From NCBI GenBank assembly GCA_039555135.1, contig CP114179.1:1860001-1924000 (forward strand): a stretch of DNA of 64,000 nt, given 5' to 3'. The position numbers were made by a program, and so were the translations under genes. This document shows positions 42,546 through 51,320 of this stretch, piece by piece. The notes below the pieces were generated by a model that did no database searches, was not told the origin of the DNA, and saw only the letters and a program-made list of their open reading frames with translations. This DNA is from Phycisphaeraceae bacterium D3-23. Its GTDB lineage: Bacteria > Planctomycetota > Phycisphaerae > Phycisphaerales > Phycisphaeraceae. Each line of letters begins with the position of its first letter. The stretch's first letter is position 1.

Positions 42546-43652
42546 ATGCGATTTTTGCCGGCGGTGACTGCGGGAGTGTGTTGTCTTGGGCTGCTGGGTT
42601 TGCCCGGGTGTGGGGGCGGTTCGGGCTCGGGAGAAACGGCTGGGGGGACTGCCGGTGAACCGGCCTCTGCCGGGGGGGGGTATGACGCGTCGGTGGTGGT
42701 CGAGCCGACGACGGCGGGCATGGTCTGGGTCCCGGCCGGGTCGTTCGTGATGGGGACGAACGACGGGCACTGGAACGCCGCGCCGGCGCACGAACTTTCG
42801 ATGGACGGGTTCTGGATGGATGCGCACGAGGTGACGAACGCCGAGTTCGCCGCGTTTGTCGAGGCGACGGGCTATGTCACGGTGGCGGAGAAGCCGATCG
42901 ACCTTGCGACGATCCCGGCGCACATGCACGGCAACCTCACGCCGGACATGCTCGTGCCGCAGTCGATGGTGTTTACGCCGACCGACGGGCCCGTGCCGCT
43001 GGATAGCGAGCACCGGTGGTGGCGGATGGAGCGGGGCGCGGACTGGCGTCACCCCGAGGGGCCGGGCAGCTCGATCACCGGCCGCGACGATGAGCCGGTG
43101 CTGCACGTGGCGTGGGAAGATGCGCAGGCCTACTGCCTGTGGGCGGGCAAGTCGCTGCCGACCGAGGCGCAGTGGGAATACGCGGCGCGCGGCGGGCTTT
43201 CGGATGTGACCTACGTATGGGGCGACGAGAAGAACCCGGGCGGCGCGTGGATGGCGAACATCTGGCAGGGCGAGTTCCCGGTCACGAACACACAGGAAGA
43301 CGGCTTCACCGCGGCCGCGCCCGTCGGCTCGTTCCCGCCCAACGGCTACGGGCTCTACGACATGTCGGGCAACGTCTGGGAGTGGTGCGCCGACTACTAC
43401 AGCGACGCGTACTACGCGCGAAGCCCGGCCCAGAACCCGCCCGGACCCGACCGCTACCAGGACAGCGGACCGCGCTCGGCCGAGGGCTTATCGATGCGCA
43501 TCATCCGCGGCGGGTCGTTCCTGTGCTCGGACGTCTACTGCCTGGGCTACCACCCCACCGCGCGGATGTACACCGACGAAAGCTCGGCGACCAACCACAC
43601 GGGCTTCCGGTGTGTGAGCAACACGCTGCCGGGGCCGGCGGAAGAAAATTGA
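42546..43652 (+). CDS. Formylglycine-generating-enzyme family lipoprotein
   Basis: The 368-residue protein has a lipoprotein signal with lipobox LPGC (Cys22) and a Gly/Ser linker. Residues 57-360 form the FGE-sulfatase domain: GMVWVPAGSFVMGTND, VTNAEFAAFVEATGY, VLHVAWEDAQAYCLWAGKSL, PTEAQWEYAARGG, YDMSGNVWEWCADYY and IIRGGSFLCSDVYC. The two cysteines of LCSDVYC (Cys327, Cys332) match the copper-binding pair of human SUMF1 and bacterial FGE, so catalysis is possible. FGE turns a sulfatase cysteine into formylglycine. Many family members lack these cysteines and bind ligands only, so this one is notable. No sulfatase is in the window. The lipid anchor would place it outside the cytoplasm. Confidence 0.85.
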   Translation: MRFLPAVTAGVCCLGLLGLPGCGGGSGSGETAGGTAGEPASAGGGYDASVVVEPTTAGMVWVPAGSFVMGTNDGHWNAAPAHELSMDGFWMDAHEVTNAEFAAFVEATGYVTVAEKPIDLATIPAHMHGNLTPDMLVPQSMVFTPTDGPVPLDSEHRWWRMERGADWRHPEGPGSSITGRDDEPVLHVAWEDAQAYCLWAGKSLPTEAQWEYAARGGLSDVTYVWGDEKNPGGAWMANIWQGEFPVTNTQEDGFTAAAPVGSFPPNGYGLYDMSGNVWEWCADYYSDAYYARSPAQNPPGPDRYQDSGPRSAEGLSMRIIRGGSFLCSDVYCLGYHPTARMYTDESSATNHTGFRCVSNTLPGPAEEN

Positions 43653-43720
43653 TGATTGCTGAATGATGCCATGCGTACCAGACGCTTCGCGGACTCAGCG
43701 TCGGCGTGGACCCACTCCCC

Positions 43721-44731
43721 ATGTACATCTATGCCGGCATCGACGAGGCGGGGTATGGGCCGATGTATGGGCCGATGGTGGTAGCGCGGTGTGTGCTGGT
43801 GATCCCCGCGCTCGCGCACGATGCGCCGCCGCCCAAGCTCTGGCAGCGCTTGTCGAAGGTCGTCTGCAAGCAGCTCCGCGGCGCGAAGGGCCGGATCCCG
43901 GTCAACGACTCGAAGAAGCTCAAGACCAAGGCCGCGGGGGTGAAGCACCTGGAGTCGGGCGTGCTGTCGTTCGCGGGTTTGGGCGGAGGCGACGCCGGGG
44001 GGCTGGCGGATGTCGCGGATTGGCTGGATTTGATCGGGGAAACGCGCCATCGCGTGGCGGGAGATGCGCCTTCGCTCGAAGCGCTGCCGTGGTACGCGGC
44101 GACGCCGGCCGCGCCGTGGCAGGCGCTGCCCTCGGCAAGCACGGCCGACGAGCTCGCGATCACTAAGGCCATGCTCGCGACGACCTGCCAGCGCATCGGC
44201 GTCGAACTCGGTGGCTTCAAGGCGCGCGTCTTCTATGAAGACGAACTCAACTACCGCCTCGGGCAGATGCGCTCCAAGGCGGCCGTCAGCTTCATGGCCG
44301 TCGCGAACCACCTCGACGACATCTTTCGTCGGCACGGCGAGCACCACCCCCACGTCTCCGTCGATCGGCAGTCGGGCCGGACACGCTACCGCGAGCCGCT
44401 CGCGCAGGCGTTCGACGGCGCGGCGGTCGATATCCTCGGCGAGACGGACGCCTACAGCGCCTACCACGTCGCTGCGGGCGGCCGGTCGATGACCGTCACG
44501 TTCCAGACCCAGGCCGAAGAATCACACATGCCCACCGCGCTCGCGTCGATGGCGGCGAAGTACACACGCGAGCTGTTGATGCAGCGTTTCAACGCGTACT
44601 TCGCGGCCGTTGCGCCGGACGTGAAACCCACCGCCGGTTACGGCACGGACGCCAACCGGTGGCGCGACGACATGCTGCCGCGCTTGCAACAAGCGGGGAT
44701 CGACCACGCCCGGCTGCGTCGGCGGGCGTAG
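43721..44731 (+). CDS. Divergent RNase HII-like protein
   Basis: The ATG at 43721 gives 336 residues; a GTG at 43706 is possible. The start IYAGIDEAGYGPMYGPMVVA matches the first motif of RNase HII (DEAGRGPLAGPV), giving the first Asp and Glu of the active site. VNDSKKLK matches the DSKKL region. VSVDRQSGR supplies a third acidic residue. ALASMAAKYTRELLMQRFN matches the AxASIxAKxxRD helix near the fourth. RNase HII cuts RNA in RNA/DNA hybrids and removes misincorporated ribonucleotides. The protein is about 130 residues longer than standard RNase HII and divergent, so activity should not be assumed. Confidence 0.72.
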   Translation: MYIYAGIDEAGYGPMYGPMVVARCVLVIPALAHDAPPPKLWQRLSKVVCKQLRGAKGRIPVNDSKKLKTKAAGVKHLESGVLSFAGLGGGDAGGLADVADWLDLIGETRHRVAGDAPSLEALPWYAATPAAPWQALPSASTADELAITKAMLATTCQRIGVELGGFKARVFYEDELNYRLGQMRSKAAVSFMAVANHLDDIFRRHGEHHPHVSVDRQSGRTRYREPLAQAFDGAAVDILGETDAYSAYHVAAGGRSMTVTFQTQAEESHMPTALASMAAKYTRELLMQRFNAYFAAVAPDVKPTAGYGTDANRWRDDMLPRLQQAGIDHARLRRRA

Positions 44732-44744
44732 ATAGGCCGGCCGC

Positions 44745-44831
44745 GTGGGTGCCACATCGCGAGCTCCGCGAGCTTTGTGCACGAATCTTGAATCGGCACA
44801 AAGCTCCCTCGGGTCGCGATGTGGCACCCAC
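44745..44831. repeat. Large palindromic element, GGGTGCCACA family, copy 2
   Basis: Left arm 44745-44780 begins GTGGGTGCCACATCGCGAGC. Right arm 44796-44831 ends GTGGCACCCAC. The inner parts pair (GCTTTGTGC with GCACAAAGC). It lies between the convergent RNase HII-like and PQQ genes. Outer ends equal those of copy 1 at 11471-11570; inner sequence differs. Confidence 0.92.
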
Positions 44832-44849
44832 TACGGCAAACAGAGAACA

Positions 44850-47800
44850 TTACTCTGCACGTTCCACGAAATCGGCATACCGCTCCGCGACCTGCTCGGC
44901 GGGCATCGCGCCGCGGTAGATCGCGGCGAAGCCCAGCGCGCCAATCACAGGGTACGTCTCGTTGTCATCCCGGTACGCGGCGATCGCCAGCCAGCCCGAC
45001 GGGGCGTGCGCGATGGGGCCGGCCTGCTCGGCGCTGGTCGCGACGCGCTCGCCGTTGACATAGAGCGTCATCGTCGCGCCGTCGTAGGTGCCCACGAGGT
45101 GGACCCATTCGCCCAACGCGGTCGCCTCGGGCGCGTGGAGGTAGGTGATGCGGTTGGTCGTCTGGCTGGTCAGGCCGAGGATAGGCTTGTTCTCGTGCAG
45201 CCCGAGGATGACGCCGCGTTCGTAGCTGCCGTTATCCTGCAGCGCGCTGATGAGGCCGCCCCAGTCGGGGGACCGGTCGACCCGCGCCCAGCATTCGAGC
45301 GTGAGTGTCCGGGCGGGCAGCGCGGGGAGCGCGCCGCCGTCTTCCACCGTCAGCCGCAGCGCCGCGTCGGCGAGCGGGAGCGTGCCGGCGCTCGGGGCGG
45401 CGTCGCCCTCGATCGTGACGGGCAGTTCACCAACGACGGGCGCGACCCGCCCCGCCGTTTCGCCCGGCTGGTTCAGGTCCCAGGCGTAGAGCGCTTCAAG
45501 CGGTTCGTCGACCGCGTGATCGGCCGCACGCGCCTGGGCGTGTGTCCCGCGCGGCACGGGCCTAAACGCCATCGACGTCTGCAGCGCGTACGAGCACACA
45601 CACGATGCACTCGCCTCGGGGATCAGCACGAGCCCCTGCGCGGGCAGTACGTTGATCCAGCAGCCCGCGCGCGTCGGCGCGAGGCGTGTGAAACGGTCGG
45701 CTCCGGTCGTCTGGTCGGTCAGGTCGAGCATCGTCGGGTTGCTCGCACGGAAGAAAAGATAATCGCCCGCGCCCGACATCGTCCCGCACGAGTGGCCCGG
45801 CCGATTGAGCTGCCACGGGCTCGCGCCGCCGTCGGGGTTGATCACCGCGCCGTTCTCAAGGTTGTAGATCACGGGCTCGGCGACCAGACGATTGCCGAGG
45901 ATCACCGGGTGGTGCACCTGCTCGCCGTGGTAGAGCCCGCCCTTGACGTGCAGGTGCTCGGCCTTCCAGATCTCGTCGCCGCTCCGTGCATCCAGCACAC
46001 GCAGGAAGTACCGCGCGGTGTCGTTGGGCGCGTCGACCGATGTTGACAACACCAGCTTGCCGTCTTCGGACGCGACAAGGTAGAGGATGTTCCGCGCATT
46101 GGGCAGCTCGATGGGTTCTTCCCAAAGCTGCTCGCCCGTCTCGGCGTCGAGCGCGACGACAAAGCAATCCGAAGCGAGCAGCATCTCAACCGGGATGCTG
46201 CCGTCGTCGTCGTTCATCGCGGCGGCGTTGCGGGACTCGACAAAGTAGACGCACTGGTCGCGGATCGTGATCGTGCCGTTGACGATGACGCCGGCGTTGC
46301 GGGTCCAGTCGGGGCGTCGCTGGCCGGGCGCGGTCCTGAACAAACCGACGCTGGTGACCAGCGGGTGGCTGGAGCGGTAGGTCGTGTCGGGGAGGGTTTG
46401 CCGGACCTCGGTGATCGGCGCGGCGGCGTGGATGACGCTGCCGAAGAGCGCATCGTCGACCAGCGCGAGGTAGCCCCAGTGGAACTTGTCCGTGTCGATG
46501 CCGCGCGGCATCGGGACACGATCGGTGCGCTCGCCGGTCTCGGCGTCGATGACCCAGACGGCGCCATCGACGGCGGCGAAGACGTGCGTCTCGTTGGCGG
46601 CGATGTAGCCCGCATCGTAGGGCATGGCGTAGCGTTGGGACTCGGGCAGGTCGAGTTCCCAGAGCTCCGTGCCGTTGTAGGCGTCGACGCCGATGAGTTT
46701 GTTCTCGCCGACCATGATGACGCGCCCGCCGATCGCGAGTGGCGGCGGCCCGCGGAGGTGGCGATCGATCATCCGGCTGGGCCCGGGCCCGCCGAACCAC
46801 TGGAGCGCGACCTCGCCGGTGAGGTTTTGTTCGCCGGAGTTGCTGTCGTTGCCGGGGTTGGCGTACATGTGGGTCCATGTGCCGACGTCTTCGAGCGCGG
46901 GCCGGCGGAACGTCGAGCCGTCGGCGAGGAGCGCGACGCCCCGGCTGGGCGCGAGGACGCGCTCGATCTCTTCACGCGGCCAGGGGGCGGCGTCGCCGTC
47001 GTTCGCCGTCATGTCGACGACGAGGTTGATGCAGTAGTCGGTGACGGGGATGCGGCGGTCGTGGGCGAGGTGGACGGTGATGCGGCGGCCGTAGACCGCG
47101 CGCTCACTGAGTGTCTGGCGGAGCGCTTCTGCCGCGTCGGCATCGACGCAGACGGCGAGGATGCTCAGGTCGGTCTGCTCCGCGAGGGTCTGGAGCACCT
47201 CGGCCGACGGCGCGCCGAGGACGACGGCGTAGCCCTTCGGGTTCGTCAACTCGTCGGCGGCGCGTTGAAGGATGTCGCGGGCCTCGCCCTCGGGCCAGCG
47301 CGGCGCGGTCGGCGTCGCCGTGACCTCGTTAGGCCGGCCCTGACGACGCTGGTCGCTGAACAGGTACACCGCCCCGCCGTCCGTCGTCGCGACCAGCACG
47401 CCCCCGCTCGCGGCGAGCCCCATCGCCGCGCCGTCGATGCGCTGCTGCCAGGCCTTGCGGCCGTTGTCGGCGCGGTACGCCGTGACTCGGCCGTCGCCGC
47501 CGACGATGGCGTGCTCCCCCGTCGCGATCAGTGACGCGTGGTCCTCGGTCTCGACCTCCCACAACACGCACGCCTGCACGTCCCGCTGCACGTTGGCGAG
47601 CTGCTGCTGCAACGCGACGATCCGCTCGCGGTGCTCGGCCGCGTCGCCCAGCGGCTGAAGCTCAGCCCGCAGCGCGGCGGCCCGCTGCGACAGCTCGGTG
47701 TAACGCACCCGATCGAGCGCGAAGAGCTTTTCACCCGTGACGAAGTACGTCACGCGCGGGCCGACCGCGAGGTGCTTGCCCTGGTAGCTCATCAGGTTCT

Positions 47801-48683
47801 GGCCCGAGTCGGGCGCGATGGATTGCAGCGTGTTGTTATTGCCGGGGCCCGCGATCAACGCATCGTCGGCGAGCACCGCGTACGTCCCGCCCGGTGTGCC
47901 GTAGGATCGGCCGACCGCGCCGGTCTGCTTGTTGATCGTAAACGGGTTGCTCCGCCCCGTGGGGACAAAGAGCGTGTCGCTCGACGCGAGCAGGTAGCCC
48001 TGGGGCGAGTGTTCGCCGAGGTTGGTGCGCCAGACCAGCCCGCCATCGTCGGCGTTGAGCGCGACGGCGTAGGTGCCTTGCGAGGGGAACAGGCCGGCAC
48101 ATGCGTAGACGACGCCGCCGTCGACCAGCACACCCGTGCGGATCGGCCAGGGGCTGATGAGTCGGCCGTTGCCGGGGATCAGGTCGCCCCCGGAACCCGG
48201 CCGGTAGTCCCAAACGAGCGCGCCATCGTCGAGCGACAAACAGCGCACCAACCCGTCATCGCTGCCAAAGTAGACCTTGCCGTCCGCGACCTCCGGGGCG
48301 TAGCGGATCGGGGCGCCGGCGACGAAGGACCAGACAACTTCGCCCGTCGCGATGTCGAGGCAGTAGAGGTGGTCGTTGGCGGACGAGCCGAAGAGGACGC
48401 GGCCCTCGACGATGACCGGCTGGTAGGCGATGTCATCGGTGACGCGGGCCTCGATGTGCGTGAGGTTTTGCCAGAGCGACCCGCGCGCGGGCTTGGGCCA
48501 GGCCGGCGCGGGCGGCGGCGCGAGAGTATTGATCCACTGCGCCTGAAGTGGCACCTCGAGCGCGTCGGGGTTGTAGCCCCGTCGGCCGTGGTCGCCGCGG
48601 TAGCTGGGCCAGTCGGCGTGGGCGGTGCCCGCGAACATCAACAGCATCGCGAGCGTGGTCACGATTCGGAAGAGTGGGGTCAT
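44850..48683 (-). CDS. Exported PQQ-like propeller protein with Rossmann and C-terminal LamG domains
   Basis: The ATG at 48683 gives 1277 residues; a longer frame to 49082 is antisense to no gene but overlaps the next endonuclease gene and has no signal peptide, so it is rejected. Signal peptide 1-23, then DWPSYRGD. Domains: propeller (24-445) with VLFGSSANDHLYCLDIATGE and a coiled-coil-like insert near 326-372; Rossmann-like (470-600) without a clear GxGxG; propeller (600-1070) starting at THMY; LamG-like (about 1075-1277, LGEWVHLVGTYDGATMTLYV). It is paralogous to 16835-20992. The LamG unit sits at the end here but near the front of the other. It is the last gene of module 2. Confidence 0.82.
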   Translation of the reverse strand: MTPLFRIVTTLAMLLMFAGTAHADWPSYRGDHGRRGYNPDALEVPLQAQWINTLAPPPAPAWPKPARGSLWQNLTHIEARVTDDIAYQPVIVEGRVLFGSSANDHLYCLDIATGEVVWSFVAGAPIRYAPEVADGKVYFGSDDGLVRCLSLDDGALVWDYRPGSGGDLIPGNGRLISPWPIRTGVLVDGGVVYACAGLFPSQGTYAVALNADDGGLVWRTNLGEHSPQGYLLASSDTLFVPTGRSNPFTINKQTGAVGRSYGTPGGTYAVLADDALIAGPGNNNTLQSIAPDSGQNLMSYQGKHLAVGPRVTYFVTGEKLFALDRVRYTELSQRAAALRAELQPLGDAAEHRERIVALQQQLANVQRDVQACVLWEVETEDHASLIATGEHAIVGGDGRVTAYRADNGRKAWQQRIDGAAMGLAASGGVLVATTDGGAVYLFSDQRRQGRPNEVTATPTAPRWPEGEARDILQRAADELTNPKGYAVVLGAPSAEVLQTLAEQTDLSILAVCVDADAAEALRQTLSERAVYGRRITVHLAHDRRIPVTDYCINLVVDMTANDGDAAPWPREEIERVLAPSRGVALLADGSTFRRPALEDVGTWTHMYANPGNDSNSGEQNLTGEVALQWFGGPGPSRMIDRHLRGPPPLAIGGRVIMVGENKLIGVDAYNGTELWELDLPESQRYAMPYDAGYIAANETHVFAAVDGAVWVIDAETGERTDRVPMPRGIDTDKFHWGYLALVDDALFGSVIHAAAPITEVRQTLPDTTYRSSHPLVTSVGLFRTAPGQRRPDWTRNAGVIVNGTITIRDQCVYFVESRNAAAMNDDDGSIPVEMLLASDCFVVALDAETGEQLWEEPIELPNARNILYLVASEDGKLVLSTSVDAPNDTARYFLRVLDARSGDEIWKAEHLHVKGGLYHGEQVHHPVILGNRLVAEPVIYNLENGAVINPDGGASPWQLNRPGHSCGTMSGAGDYLFFRASNPTMLDLTDQTTGADRFTRLAPTRAGCWINVLPAQGLVLIPEASASCVCSYALQTSMAFRPVPRGTHAQARAADHAVDEPLEALYAWDLNQPGETAGRVAPVVGELPVTIEGDAAPSAGTLPLADAALRLTVEDGGALPALPARTLTLECWARVDRSPDWGGLISALQDNGSYERGVILGLHENKPILGLTSQTTNRITYLHAPEATALGEWVHLVGTYDGATMTLYVNGERVATSAEQAGPIAHAPSGWLAIAAYRDDNETYPVIGALGFAAIYRGAMPAEQVAERYADFVERAE

Positions 48684-48745
48684 GGGTGGGCCCTGCGGGT
48701 CAAGGGTATCTGTCTGTATCGTAGTCCGGGCGGTTGAGTAGAGCG

Positions 48746-50083
48746 TTAGCGTCGTCGGCGTCTGGCCGTGAGAATACAGCCCGCTCCGAGGAGCATGAGC
48801 GAGCCGGGCTCGGGGATGTTGATGTCCGGCGCGGTGCCTTGGGACCAGTTGGCAAGGACCAGCGCGAGGTCTTGCTGCCCCACCACGCCGTCGCCGCTGG
48901 GGTCGCCCAGTGCGCGGTTGTAGGCCGCGACGCTGTCGCCCCAGTTCGCCAGCAACAGGTCGAGGTCCGCGACACCCACAAAGCCGTCGCCCGTCAGGTC
49001 GCCCAGGATAAAAGGCGCGAGCTCGAAGTCGATCGCCACGGCCCGGTGGTCCGACACGGTGTGCAGCGCGTCGTTGTTCCACCAGGCGGCGAGGTCGACA
49101 TCCCCCGAGCCGTTGACACCCGTGCCGTTGGCTTCGCCGATGAGTGTCGAGTCGGAGACGGTGACGCCATCCCCCTGGTAGTAGACGAAATCGATGCGGT
49201 CGTCGTCGGCCGAGCCCGAGACATCGCTGCCCCAGGTGTAGCCCCAGCGGGAGACCTCGGTCTCGCCGTCGTTGAGCCGGTCCTGGTGGTAGCCGTCGGT
49301 GAAGCCGAGCGTGTCGATGACGTGGTGGCTGAGCGGCGCATCGACGGCGAGCGGGATGTAGCCCGCGTCTGCCGCGGCCTGGGTCCAGTCCAGGTGCGAG
49401 GGCTCGTTGAAGTCGCCGGTGAAGAAGACGGGCAGCCCGCTGGCGAGCGCGGTCTGCATGTCCGCATCGATATTGGGCTGAGTCGAGCCCCAGTTGTTCA
49501 GGTCGTGGACAAAGTCAATGATCTCCTGCTCGCTGTGGCCGTCGCGCGCGGCGTAGGGGATGTACGAGTCGTTCCAGTTCGGGTGCAGGCCGTAGTGCGT
49601 GTTGAAGACCCACACGCTCTGGCCCGAGGGCAGGACGACACGCGCGCCGTAGTTGCCGTCGGTGGTCTCGGCGATTTCGTAGCGGCTGAGGATGCCGCCG
49701 GCGGAGGTGTCGGCGTAGTGCCACTGCCCGCCGCCGAGCGCGGCGAGTCGGCCGAGGAGGTCGGCCGGGCCGTTGCTGTATTCCTGGAGCCCGACGATGT
49801 CCGCGCCGCTGTCGAGGACGGTCTGCGCCGCCGCGTCGCCCCGCTCCATCGTCTGCCAGTGCGGCCCGCTGGTCGCGTTGTTCCCGAGGACCGCCTCGGT
49901 GTTGTACCAGACCGCGCCCGGCGAATCCCAGCCGTACAGCGAGCTGACGCGGACGTTATACGTCATCACCGACAACGCCTGCGGCTCTGGCTCCTGCGCA
50001 AACACCGGCGACGCCTGCAGGGATGCAAGCGTCACGATGAGCAAGGTCGCCCAGCGATGGATTCCAAACATCACAAAATCCAT
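48746..50083 (-). CDS. Exported endonuclease/phosphatase-fold protein with dockerin and PEP-CTERM (1 of 3)
   Basis: The 445-residue protein has a signal peptide (about 1-29), an endonuclease/exonuclease/phosphatase (DNase I-like) domain with SVMTYNVR, DIVGLQEY (catalytic Glu), NTHYGLHPN, FTGDFNEPSHLDW, RIDFVYYQG and SDHRAVAI, then two dockerin-like calcium loops (DLTGDGFVGVAD, DPSGDGVVGQQD) and a tail IPEPGSLMLLGAGCI with RRRRR. The main catalytic motifs are kept, so it could cut phosphodiester bonds in nucleic acids or lipids outside the cell. It is the most distal of three tandem copies and is followed by the PQQ gene. Confidence 0.85.
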   Translation of the reverse strand: MDFVMFGIHRWATLLIVTLASLQASPVFAQEPEPQALSVMTYNVRVSSLYGWDSPGAVWYNTEAVLGNNATSGPHWQTMERGDAAAQTVLDSGADIVGLQEYSNGPADLLGRLAALGGGQWHYADTSAGGILSRYEIAETTDGNYGARVVLPSGQSVWVFNTHYGLHPNWNDSYIPYAARDGHSEQEIIDFVHDLNNWGSTQPNIDADMQTALASGLPVFFTGDFNEPSHLDWTQAAADAGYIPLAVDAPLSHHVIDTLGFTDGYHQDRLNDGETEVSRWGYTWGSDVSGSADDDRIDFVYYQGDGVTVSDSTLIGEANGTGVNGSGDVDLAAWWNNDALHTVSDHRAVAIDFELAPFILGDLTGDGFVGVADLDLLLANWGDSVAAYNRALGDPSGDGVVGQQDLALVLANWSQGTAPDINIPEPGSLMLLGAGCILTARRRRR

Positions 50084-50110
50084 TCGGTAAGAGAATCAAG
50101 CAACAATGCG

Positions 50111-51301
50111 TCAGCGTCGGCGACAACCGATGCAAGCGCCGACAACCAGCAGCGCCAGCGTCCCCGGCTCGGGGATGTTCACGTCCGGCGGGGTGCCGTC
50201 GGACCAATTCGCGATGACGAGGTCGAGGTCGGCCTGCCCGACAAGCGCATCACCGCTGAGGTCCCCGGCCGAGCGGTCGTAGGCCGCGACGCTGTCGCCC
50301 CAGTGGGCCAGCAGCACGTCGAGGTCTTCAACCCCGACAAAGCCGTCGCCGGTGATGTCGCCGGGTTCACCGGGCTCGGGGAACGCAAACCGCGCGGCGA
50401 CCGCGCGGTGGTCGGAGCTGTAGTTGGATAGCGCGATGTCGCTGGACACGCCGCCGGCCGAGCCCGTGTCGCCGACCAACTGCACATCGGTGAGCGCCAG
50501 CCCCTCGCCCTGGTAGTAGACAAAGTCGATCCGGTCGTGGACCTCGAGCGAAGGGTCGTTGGTCGTCCAGGTGTAGCCGAGGTCTGCGGTTTCGTCGGGG
50601 AGGATGTCGCGGTAGGTGTCGATGAAGCCGGCATCCGTGACCGTGATGGAGGTGGGCCAGGGGACGACGTGGGTGTGGTCGCCCGTGCCGTCGGGCCCGG
50701 CCGCTGCCGTCCAGTCCAGGTGCGAGGGCTCGTTGAAATCGCCCACGAGGAAGACCGGCGCGCCGTCGGGGACGTTCGCGGCGATCTCGTTGAGCACGAC
50801 GCCGATCTGCCCGGCCCGCGCGCTGTTGGCCCGGGCGACGGCCTGGGCCACATCACCCGCGTCCGAGCCGGTGTTGATCGGGGAGCCGCACCCCAGCGCC
50901 CCGGCCTGCGGGTGCAGCTCGTAGGGCTGGTACGGGCACGAGGTCAGGTGCACACTGAAGATGTAAGCCAGCCCCAACGCGCCCATGTCGATTTGCACGC
51001 CGTTGTCATAGGTGTCGGTGATGTCGAAACGGGTGATGATGCCGTTGCTGGACCCGCGTTGGCTGTCGCTCAAGACGTGCCCGTTGTAGCCCAGCAGGTT
51101 CGCCATCGTCAGGGTCGAATTCCCGCCCTCCTGGATCCCGATGATGTCCGCCCCGGCCGCGAGGATTGCATCGACATCCGACTGGTTGCCCCCGCCCAGC
51201 ACGTTATAGGACAGCACCGTCACCTCGGACTGCGCCGCCGCGGAGGGGCCAAGCGACAACAGCACCATCACAAGCGGAATCAGGAAACGTAGTCTCAGCA
51301 T
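50111..51301 (-). CDS. Exported endonuclease/phosphatase-fold protein with dockerin and PEP-CTERM (2 of 3)
   Basis: The ATG at 51301 gives 396 residues. A signal peptide (about 1-23) leads to an endonuclease/phosphatase domain with TVLSYNVLGG, DIIGIQEGG, VHLTSCPY, VGDFNEPSHLDW, RIDFVYYQG and SDHRAVAARF. This is followed by dockerin-like loops (DITGDGFVGVED, DLSGDALVGQAD) and the tail IPEPGTLALLVVGACIG with CRRR. The order of parts equals that of its neighbours. It is the shortest of the three, lacking the long loops of the first. The 19-base gap to the third copy suggests co-transcription. Confidence 0.85.
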   Translation of the reverse strand: MLRLRFLIPLVMVLLSLGPSAAAQSEVTVLSYNVLGGGNQSDVDAILAAGADIIGIQEGGNSTLTMANLLGYNGHVLSDSQRGSSNGIITRFDITDTYDNGVQIDMGALGLAYIFSVHLTSCPYQPYELHPQAGALGCGSPINTGSDAGDVAQAVARANSARAGQIGVVLNEIAANVPDGAPVFLVGDFNEPSHLDWTAAAGPDGTGDHTHVVPWPTSITVTDAGFIDTYRDILPDETADLGYTWTTNDPSLEVHDRIDFVYYQGEGLALTDVQLVGDTGSAGGVSSDIALSNYSSDHRAVAARFAFPEPGEPGDITGDGFVGVEDLDVLLAHWGDSVAAYDRSAGDLSGDALVGQADLDLVIANWSDGTPPDVNIPEPGTLALLVVGACIGCRRR

Positions 51302-51320
51302 CGTGTTCTCCGTTGAGGCG

